Source: Desmodesmus armatus (taxonomy: Eukaryota; Chlorophyta; Chlorophyceae; Sphaeropleales; Scenedesmaceae). From it: a stretch of 64,000 nucleotides of DNA. A program made the translations under genes and the position numbers. This document shows, one piece after another, positions 55,801 to 64,000 of the stretch. The stretch lies in the NCBI GenBank assembly GCA_007449985.2, contig VIIQ02000565.1, positions 124,001 through 188,000 on the forward strand. The letters are read 5' to 3'. The notes below the pieces were generated by a model, which did not search any database, had not been told where the DNA came from, and saw only the letters and a list, made by a program, of their open reading frames with translations. Positions within the stretch are counted from its first letter, which is position 1. Every line of letters starts with the position of its first letter.

Positions 55801-58800
55801 ACAACAGCTGCATGCTCCAATTAGGGTGGTAGGGTTTACTTATTTAGGTAGGGTTTAGGGGTTAACTGCTCAACTTGCTGTGTGAGCCAAGGGTGTAGGG
55901 GTATAGTTGAAGCGTGTAGTGACAACTTAGGTTGTAGTGACAGCTCCACTTGCTACAAGAAATACGTGCGCACTCATCAATCATCTTGCATTGCTCCTGC
56001 AACAGGCACCCAGCCCATCACCCAGCCCCGGGCCAAGCCCTTCACCCTCTGCTGAACCAAGCCCCTCACCCTCTCCTGGACCCAGCTCTTCACCGAGCCC
56101 TGGGCCAAGCCCCTCACCCTCTCCCGGACCTAGCCCATCACCCTCTCCTGGGCCAAGCCCCTCACCCTCCCCTGAACCCAGCCCATCACCCAGCCCCGGC
56201 CAACCCCCTCACCCTCTCCCGGACCCAGCCCTTCACCCTCCCCTGGACCCAGCCCCTCACCCTCTCCTGAGCCCAGCCCCTCACCCAGCCCTGAACCCAG
56301 CCCCTCACCAAGCCCCGGGCCAAGCCCCTCACCTCTCCTGAGCCAAGCCCCAGCCCTCACCCTCTGCCAGAGAGCCCCTCACCCAGCCTGAGCCCAGCCC
56401 TCACCCAGCCCCGGGCCAAGCCCCTCACCCTCTCCTGGCCAAGCCCCAGCCCACCCGAGCCCAGAGCCCCTCACCCTCCCCTGGACCCAGCCCCTCACCC
56501 TCTCCTGAGCCCAGCCCCTCACCCAGCCCTGGACCCAGCCCTTCACCAAGCCCCGGCCAAGCCCCTCACCCTCTCCTGAGCCAAGCCCCACCCTAATCCC
56601 TGCCCAGAGCCCTCACCTTCCCCTGAGCCCAGACCTCACCCTCCCCTGGCCAAGCCCCTCACCCAGCCCTGGACCCAGCCCTTCACCCAGCCCCGGGCCA
56701 AGCCCCTCACCCTCTCCTGAGCCAAGCCCCAGCCCCCTCTGCCAGAGACCCCTCACCTTCTCCTGACCCAGCCCTTCGAGCCCCGGCCAAGCCCCTCACC
56801 CTCTCCTGGACCCAGCCCTTCACCCAGCCCCGAGCCCAGCCCCTCACCCTCCCCTGGACCCAGCCCCTCACCCTCTCCTGAGCCCAGCCCCTCACCCAGC
56901 CCTGGACCAGCCCCTCACCCTCCCCGGGCCAAGCCCCTCACCTTCTCCTGAGCCAGCCCCACCCTAATCCTCTGCCAGAGCCCCTCACCTCTCCTGGCCC
57001 AGACCTTCGCCCAGCCCCGGCCAAGCCCCTCACCCTCTCCTGGACCCAGCCCTTCACCCAGCCCCGGCCAAGCCCCTCACCCTCTCCTGAGCCAAGCCCC
57101 TCACCCTCTCCTGACCCGGCCCTTCACCCAGCCCCGGGCCAAGCCCCTCACCCTCTCCTGAGCCCAGCCCCTCACCCTCTCCTGGACCCGGCCCTTCACC
57201 CTCTCCTGGACCCAGCCCCTCACCCTCTCCTGGTCCCAGCCCTTCACCAAGCCCCGGGCCCAGCCCTTCACCCTCTCCTGAGCCTAGCCCTTCACCCAGC
57301 CCTGGACCCAGCCCCTCACCAGCCCCGGGCCAAGCCCCTCACCTTCTCCTGAGCCAAGCCCCAGCCCTAACCCTCTGCCAGAGAGCCCCTCACCTCTCCT
57401 GAGCCGAGCCCATCACCCAGCCCTGGGCCCAGCCCCTCACCCTCTCCGGGACCCAGCCCTTCACCCTCTCCTGAGCCCAGCCCTCACCTTCTCCTGAGCC
57501 CAGCCCTTCACCCTCTCCTGAGCCCAGCCCCTCACCCTCTCCTGGACCCAGCCCATCACCCAGCCCGGGCCAAGCCCATCACCTTCTCCTGAGCCTAGCC
57601 CTTCACCCAGCCCCGGACCAAGCCCCTCACCCTCTCCTGAGCCCAGCCCATCACCCAGCCCCGGCCAAGCCCCTCACCCTCTCCTGGACCCAGCCCCTCA
57701 CCCTCCCCGAGCCCAGCCCTTCACCAAGCCCCGAGCCCAGCCCTTCACCCTCTCCTGGTCCCAGCCCTTCCCCAAGCCCTGAGCCTAGCCCCTCACCAAG
57801 CCCAGAGCCCACCCCCTCACCCTCTCCAGGACCCAGCCCTTCACCCTCTCCTGAGCCCAGCCCATCACCTTCCCCTGAGCCCAGCCCTTCACCCTCTCCT
57901 GAGCCCAGCCCCTCCCCTCCTGAGCCAGAGCCCCTCACCTTCTCCTGAGCCCAGCCCCTCACCCTCTCCTGAGCCCAGCCCATCACCAAGCCCTGAGCCC
58001 AGCCCATCACCCTCGCCTGAGCCCAGCCCCAGCCCCAATCCTCTGCCAGAGAGCCCCTCACCTTCTCCTGAGCCCAGCCCCTCACCCTCTCCTGAGCCCA
58101 GCCCCCACCCTCTCCTGAGCCCAGCCCTTCACCCTCGCCTGAGCCCAGCCCCAGCCCCAGTCCTCTGCCAGAGAGCCCCTCACCTTCCAGCCCAGCCCTT
58201 CACCCCCTGAGCCCAGCCCCTCCCCAGCCCCAGCCCAGCCCCAGCCCTATCGAGCTACCCAGCCCCAGCCCCAGCCCCAGCCCTAGCCCCAGCCCCAGCC
58301 CCAGCCCCAGCCCCAGCCCCAGCCCCAGCCCCAGCCCCAGCCCCAGCCCTAGTCCAAGTCCTATCCCTGAGCCACCAGGCGACTGCACAGCATCTCAGCG
58401 GACCATTGACGAATTCAATTTGCTCGTCAGGACGTCTGCTCAGGGTGGCGTGGCCTTTGGGGGAGATGTGATCGGACTGTTCCGTCACACATTGTTCAAC
58501 TGCAACCCGGCGTCAGAGCTGTGCTCGTGGTCAACGTATGAAAACCCCCCTGGCACCTGGGTGCCTGGGACATACGAGGTGGGCATGTCGAAGAGGCGGC
58601 GACAATAGTTACAACACCTCAGTCATGTACATAATACGCCTTCACATTCCCTCACGCTGGTCTCCGCAGAATGTGGGAGTTCCTTGCATGTTTGTCTGAC
58701 ACCTAGGTTCGCATGGCAGACTCTTGACGCACTGCTCCATTCGCTGTTCTTACAGAATGAATGCCATCTATTTGAGCAGGGGTGTGTCATGAATGTGCTG

Positions 58801-61800
58801 ACACTGACTGCGACGCCGTGACGTGAAAATCCTTTTAAAAGTCGCGCCCTTGAGGTTTTGCGTTTGACTGGAGCCTGCTTGTGTGCTTCTGCAGAATGGC
58901 TACTGCATCGACACCCTCCGCAACATCCAGCCGGGAGGTAGGTAGGACTACAGACTGCAGGGTTCGGTGGTGCAGAGCCTGTTTGTGCTGACCTACAATC
59001 CACCAATGGCACACAGCAATGCCTCCACGCATAGCATCGCCTGTACACACACCAGCTCATGTTGACTAGACACTGCTCATGTTGACTAAACACCAGAAGT
59101 ACTGGTTTTGCAGCACAAAATGCGCTGGCGTGTCAATCACTCCTGCTCCCTGCAGCTATAGACTCCAGCCACAACTGCCCCAGCTGCTAGAAAGCCAGAA
59201 ATTAACATGAATCATTCTGAAAACAAACACCCATTGGCAATACCTTCACTGTGCTGCCCTGCCGTGTCCCACAATCACCCCGCCGCCCCTCCACAGTCGT
59301 ACACCTGATGTATACCTTGTCATCATACGTTAATATGAGCGAGGTGAAGTGCCCAGGGGCAACTGAGCCCGCCCTTCCAGCCAACGCCACAAACGAGCGC
59401 ATGCGGCGGGTGAATTGGCTGCTCAACTCCTACTACAACCCCCAGTTGGGGCTCTCGGACACACCGTGTGTACTGCCGGTGAATGTGGGAGTTGGTTGGT
59501 ACCAGAATACGGCAGGAACTCCAGCAGGGACGTATGGTGCGCCACCCAACCGCATCAACAACAATGACATGCAGGCGGCGCTGTGGTACCTCACTGGTAA
59601 GGTCTCGCTGCTACTGCGTCTGTTTGCGTTGTTCACGACGTGCTTCCGTTAATGTCACACCACCCAAAACAGTGTTGCGCCTGCTTGAAACAGTCTGTCG
59701 GGGTGTTGCAGTGTGAGAAGGGTCATCAGATCCCTCAGATGTCCCTTGGCTGTGGGGTTTTTCGAACAAGCCGAGCGCAATTGCTGTGTCATGCTGCTTG
59801 AGCGCTAGGGTGTGCAGTAGCGCTAGCACTGTAGCACTGTGCCGGCTGCATCATGCGGCCTGCCTGGATCCTGCTGTGTGACACATTTGCTACCGTGCTC
59901 CTGAGGGACTGTTGCTGCAATCCGTGCTTCCCCTGTTATGTTTTGCAGGCAACACTCGAGGGCAGGGCGGCAACAACAACAGGGTCAACTGCCTCATATG
60001 GAACGCACTCAACAACCCCACCATACCGGAGTTCTACATACCTCCATGTGATGGCACGGTTGCGGTCATTGTCATTCCTTGCGGAGGCGTTGTGTCCAAC
60101 CTGCCCACCGCTCAGATCACGATTGCCAGTGTGCCATTCCCCGATGACTGCGAGTGTGGGGTGAGTGCGAGTGACAAGACCCTTGCTTGAATCTCGAGCC
60201 TGCGTTGACAGCGTGATAAGACAGCTGCTTGGCGGAAGGCTCGCATCAGTGCTTGCTTTTGATCTTTTAAACTGTTGACATGCTGTTGCCTGTTTTTATG
60301 TCTCCAGCGGTCAAACTCGCTGCTGCATGAACGCCAGTTCAGCTTCGCGACTGTGTGCGACCCCACCGAAGCACGCACGTCCTGCTCTGGGTACTTTCAC
60401 CAACCTTTTTTTCTGCATGTTATGTCGTTCTGCATTGCAGAATGAGACAACGCCCAGCCCTAGCCCTTCGCCCTTGCCGTCACCAAGTCCGTCCCCGTCT
60501 CCCGCACCATCCCCGTCTCCCAGTCCCGACCCTGACGATATCCCCCTCCCAGAGGTTGGTTATCGCTTGGTGATGCTGGGTTTCTGTGTCTTTCAATGTA
60601 TCGGCTACTGGTGTTGTGTTTGTTATTCGTTTGTTACCCCCGCGTGACTCTGCTGCAGTGGGCATCTGCACGGGTGGTGAAAGAGAAGGGGTGCAGGCAG
60701 CCCAGATGGCATGAGCAGCGTACATACGTGTGTGCTGTTGTTGCCATCTTGGGCGCCTCCACCCCTTCCCTTTCACCACCCCTGAGCCTTTGCCAGCCTG
60801 CGTGTCTGCTGCTGGTGCCATTGGTGATCATAGGCAGCATGTGGGGCGATCTTTGCCTGCAGTTGTCCGCCTGATTGCTGTCATGGTCAGCTCCGTGACG
60901 CTCTGTTCACTTTGGCTTCACCAGTCAGTTGAGCACAGTTTGCGGTTGTTTGCTTGCTAACATGTCCATGCCAACTGTTGCTGTATGCAGTGCGACCAGG
61001 GGGCATGGTCTCTCACCTACACCAGTGAATGGTGGAGGGACGCCTTCTGCCCGGGCGAACAACAGTGCAACGCAACCTTGCCATCTGCAGAGAGGTTGGC
61101 GGCCTGCGACTTGTTTGTTCCTTCATTCCAGACCCTGGACTGGGCTTGGAGCGACACTTTGACTGCAACCACCTGCACCTTCACAACGTCAACAGATTTC
61201 GCTACCACACGTGCTGAAATGTGCAACTGCCTGACCTCAGGTTCAGCATCGGACGCCAACAGCGTGGCGCATGTGCTCAACTCCCTTATGTCAGACACGG
61301 TCACGGTCGGATCTCCAGACAACCCGCCGGCAGAGCCCTCGCCAAACACGTGCTCGATTGACTTTTACGACCGGCTCAGCACCGTCTACGTGTGCGTGTC
61401 AGACTCTTCCTCCACGTGCCCTTGCCCCACGACCGCGGTGACAAGCTGGAACAGCACGGCCAGCGATGCATGCAGGCTGTACCTCGCGATGTCGCTCAGC
61501 TTTGGGAAGTGCCTACCGGTCAACTCAAGCTCCGTGGGGTTGGATCCTCTACTTGGTATGAATGACTGTGTGGTCCGACACTGCGAGTGTCCATCGGATG
61601 TGCCAGGGCCTTCACCCTCCCCAAGCCCCGAGCCATCCTCGTCCCCCAGCCCTGAGCCATCCCCCTGGTGTTGTCCAGCCCTGAGCCATCCCCGTCCCAC
61701 AGCCCTGAGCCATCCCCGTCCCCCAGCCCTGCCCCTCGCCCAGCCCCTCGCCACCTACCCCAGAGTGCCTCGCCCCACCCAGCCTTGCTGCCAACTTCAG

Positions 61801-64000
61801 CGCCCAGGTGCAGACACAGCGACAGTCGGTGTTGCTTTTGGCGGCAGTGGTGGTGGGGTACTTCCGCCACACCTTCTTGGACTGCGCCCAGAGTCAATCC
61901 TTTGCACGGGTCGACGTACCAGGACGCGGCCGGCAACTACATCCCTGGTACCTATGAGGTGAGGGGTTCTCACCCGGGTGTCTGTGTGTGCCTACGGGGG
62001 GGTTACAGAGTGTCATCTGGTGCTTGGGCTGGTGCGGGTGTAGGGGGGGTGCGCATGTGGGCGGGTTGTTGTCAGTGGCTTTTGCCTAATTTGTGGACCT
62101 CAGCATGTGCCTGGTGCCTGAGTGTGGGATCTCTCAGGCTGCAAGGCAGACTGAGCATGACTCGTCAATGAAACAAGCTACTTGTAGCGCTGCTGGCTTG
62201 GCCGTCACAGGTGTAAGTGCCGCCAGGCACGCTGAACACTGAAACTGTGCTGAGGCTGATGCTGCCTGCTTGTTGTGCTGCCCCCACTGCGCCATCCTCG
62301 CAGAAAGGCTACTGCATTGACAGGACCAGGAACATTGACCCTGGCGGTGAGTGAAAACAGCATTTTGGCTTGGGGCTTGACCACTATATGTAACAGCAAG
62401 CCCTGCCATAAACTGCCAGGGTGTTGTGCCAACATGGTGTAGGCATCAGTTCCAATGTGTCTTCGGGAAATGGCTCCTTGCTTGTTGGCGGTGGTGCTAG
62501 CTCTATCTCTTCCAACAGCCAGCTGTTTGGTGAATTGCTGTGTCCCTCATCACCAGCGCAAGAGGCTCCACACCTGCTCACTCATCATCCCATACATTTT
62601 CCTTCTTTTGCCTGCAGCCCGTTACACCGCGGTCACTTTCTCCTCCCTCTCGGACGTCAGCGACATGAAGTGCCCCGGCAGCGCCGCGACACCCTTGCCA
62701 GCTGTTATCACCAACGAACAGCTGAGGCGGATCAACTGGTTGCTCACAACTACTACAACCCCCAATTGGGCTTGAGCACCACATGCCACCTGCCTGTTGC
62801 GGTGCCCGCGCGACACGTATGACAATGCGGTTGAAACACCGATTGGGACGTACTCCCCAGTGGACAAGAACGACATGCAGTCATTCCATGTGGTACCTGA
62901 CAGGTGCGATTAGGCGTGGCTGCTGCTGGTAGGGGGCGGGGTTAGGGTTTAGGGTTTGGTTTTTACCCCTGGGGGCCTGCTTGTTTGTGCAGCACCAGAA
63001 AGTCACGACAGGGCTGCCATCCTTCAAAGAGCAATGATTGGCAAGTGTCTATTCCCTGAGAGTACATTTAGTCTCACCATCACCTTCATCATTGCGCAAC
63101 TTGCTTGTTGCCTGTTCTGCTCCCTGCGCCACACAATAGACAGCCCAGTGAAATGCATGCTGATGATGCTCTGCCGGTTTTTTCCACTGTGCTCAGGCAC
63201 CGGCGTCTTGGCGGCAACAACAACAGGGTCAATTGTCTCATATGGAACACGTTGAACAAGTTGAACCAGGACGTTGCCGCCAACTACACCGCGCCATGCA
63301 ACGGCACCATCGGTGTGGTCGTGTTGCCATGCGATGATTATGGTCAAGTTGTGGCACAAATCACCATGGCTTCTGTCAGCCTGCCAGTGTTCCCATCCCT
63401 TGCATCTGTCAGTGAGCCACAACAGTGTTCTCAGACGGTGGCTTTCACCGGGAACAGTTGGTTGCAGCAGCATGCCTGAGGCTAACTGCATCGGTGCAGA
63501 GACTTGGTATCACAAAAGGTTTGCTGCTTGGGTGAGCTGAGTAACATACAGCGCTCACACTGACGCTGACGACAGTGTTGTCAGAAGCCAGTCAATGATG
63601 TGTTGTATGCCACCCTGCGCAGGAGATGTGGAGCTGCCCAGCCCAGCGCCAATTCCTAGTCCAAGCCCTGCACCCCCACAAGTAAGTATTACAGCAATTG
63701 CTGCCAGCGTCCCATAATCCATTTATTTTATCTATTTTATTTGTTTATTTTAACTTATTTTTCGAAATATATTTATAGCTTACGTGCATATGCTGTCGAC
63801 TGACCAGCTCATTGATGGGCTCACACTCGACTGACCACCTAGCAGGTCATGGCGTGTACCTGACATGGCAAGCAGCGTACACTTGGCGCATTGACACGTC
63901 GGCCACTCCCGCTGCTCAGCAAACCGGTTGCGCTGTTTGTATCCTGCTTTTGGTGCAGACTTGCGATGCCAGCTTCTGGTCGCTGAGCTACCCCGTTCCA
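52809..64000 (+). CDS. Modular secreted protein with three TED-like modules, gene 2 (runs off the window)
   Basis: The start ATG at 52809 gives [20 protein letters not shown] followed by SLQLASAAE, a signal peptide; a second ATG is at 52836. Exons seen: 52809-53240, 53831-53873, 54358-54645, 55218-55426, 56006-58578, 58895-58937, 59297-59596, 59949-60160, 60441-60554, 60991-61958, 62304-62346, 62618-62903, 63197-63411, 63623-63681 and 63959 onward. Order: TED4, very long SPSP stalk, TED5, short stalk, B3, stalk, TED6, short stalk, start of B4. It shares module types, exon sizes and phases with gene 1 on the same strand 5 kb upstream, so the two are tandem paralogues. Frame is intact in TED4, TED5 and B3, but broken many times in the long stalk and in TED6. 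The 3' end is missing. Confidence 0.8.
53050..55426 (+). other. TED-like module 4 (four exons)
   Basis: Exon a has [13 protein letters not shown] and [12 protein letters not shown]; exon b [14 protein letters not shown]; exon c [23 protein letters not shown] and [12 protein letters not shown]; exon d [24 protein letters not shown] and [11 protein letters not shown]. The Gln motif is MQGAAW, the most divergent of the intact copies, but Cys and Gln are kept. The exon a-b intron is 590 bases. Confidence 0.75.
56006..58380 (+). repeat. Very long Ser-Pro/Gly-Pro/Glu-Pro stalk 5
   Basis: About 2.4 kb of PSPSPGP and PSPSPEP codons with NPLPESPSP variants, ending in about 90 bases of pure CCCAGC hexanucleotide repeat (58260-58350). 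At least ten single-base differences break the frame relative to one continuous peptide repeat, so the true length and sequence are uncertain. Confidence 0.85.
58381..60160 (+). other. TED-like module 5 (four exons)
   Basis: Exon a has [20 protein letters not shown] and VPGTYE; exon b [14 protein letters not shown]; exon c [22 protein letters not shown] and [13 protein letters not shown]; exon d [28 protein letters not shown] and DDCECG. All frames are intact and both candidate thioester residues are kept. Confidence 0.78.
60441..60554 (+). repeat. Short Ser-Pro stalk 6
   Basis: A 114-nt exon coding [20 protein letters not shown] and an acidic end DPDDIPLPE. Position and size match stalk 4 of gene 1, between a TED and a B module. 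Confidence 0.85.
60991..61610 (+). other. Cys-rich module B3
   Basis: Starts [20 protein letters not shown], with [36 protein letters not shown] and [10 protein letters not shown]. It aligns by eye with B1 and B2 along its whole length. Frame is intact and runs straight into a stalk. Confidence 0.8.
61740..63411 (+). other. TED-like module 6, frameshifted recent copy of module 3
   Basis: Exons and introns follow module 3 closely. Exon b reads [14 protein letters not shown]. Relative to module 3, exon a has several single-base losses, exon c (62618-62903) has a loss near 62745 and gains near 62805 and 62885, the last just after the thioester Gln (DMQ is followed by SFHVV instead of SAIWY), and the exon d donor has lost a G. 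Either a decaying module or consensus errors. Confidence 0.75.
63959..64000 (+). other. Start of Cys-rich module B4, cut by the window end
   Basis: After an acceptor (TTTTGGTGCAG) the frame reads [14 protein letters not shown], matching the [10 protein letters not shown] and [10 protein letters not shown] starts of B3 and B2. Confidence 0.65.

Noticed and set aside
36617..64000. Complement/alpha-2-macroglobulin type thioester (GCGEQ)
   Set aside because: In that family Cys and Gln lie in one short motif. Here they are on different exons about 95-100 residues apart, as in bacterial TEDs.

Overview
The window looks like nuclear DNA of a chlorophycean green alga. The evidence is: genes with many short GT-AG introns (acceptors mostly TGCAG), heavy CAG/GCA low-complexity sequence giving poly-Ala, poly-Ser and poly-Gln, a TGTAA polyadenylation signal after at least one gene, a plastid-type sigma factor encoded in the nucleus, and secreted proteins with extensin-like Ser-Pro/Glu-Pro stalks. 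Placement in Sphaeropleales (Scenedesmus-like) is my inference and has not been tested.

Layout. 1.3-4.6 kb (+): a secreted Cys-rich protein with GCC2/GCC3-like repeats and a polyproline stalk. 6.9-14.5 kb (-), possibly to 17.8 kb: a sigma-70 factor gene whose exons join in phase through regions 1.2, 2, 3 and 4 and which carries two helicase-associated (HA) type domains at its C-terminus. It is full of tandem duplications that copy exon edges together with their splice sites. 19.1-23.0 kb (+): a CCR4/Angel-type EEP nuclease with polyglutamine inside the catalytic domain. 23.4-27.9 kb (+): branched-chain aminotransferase, nine exons resolved. 29.3-31.5 kb (+): HMG-CoA lyase, four exons resolved. 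The last two are the first and last steps of leucine breakdown and lie side by side. 35.1-35.4 kb (-): a possible small secreted peptide.

36.6-47.7 kb and 52.8 kb to the window end (+): two adjacent paralogous genes for large modular secreted proteins. Together they hold six copies of a four-exon module with an invariant GYC(I/V)D motif and, about 95-100 residues later, an MQ(A/S/G)A(V/I/L/A)W motif (damaged in the sixth copy). These match the Cys and Gln signature of thioester domains (TED) of Gram-positive surface adhesins. The modules alternate with four copies (the last cut by the window end) of an unrecognised ~200-residue Cys-rich module and with Ser/Pro/Glu stalk repeats. I regard these as putative eukaryotic thioester adhesins or wall cross-linkers, and as the most interesting content of the window.

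A second theme is that at least three unrelated genes (sigma factor, EEP nuclease, aminotransferase) contain tandem duplications that copy an exon edge with its 3' or 5' splice site, creating competing splice sites. Single-base frameshifts occur in several otherwise well-formed exons, mainly in the SPEP stalks and the sixth TED module; I cannot tell assembly error from real decay. The remaining stretches of 1-5 kb hold no gene I can recognise.
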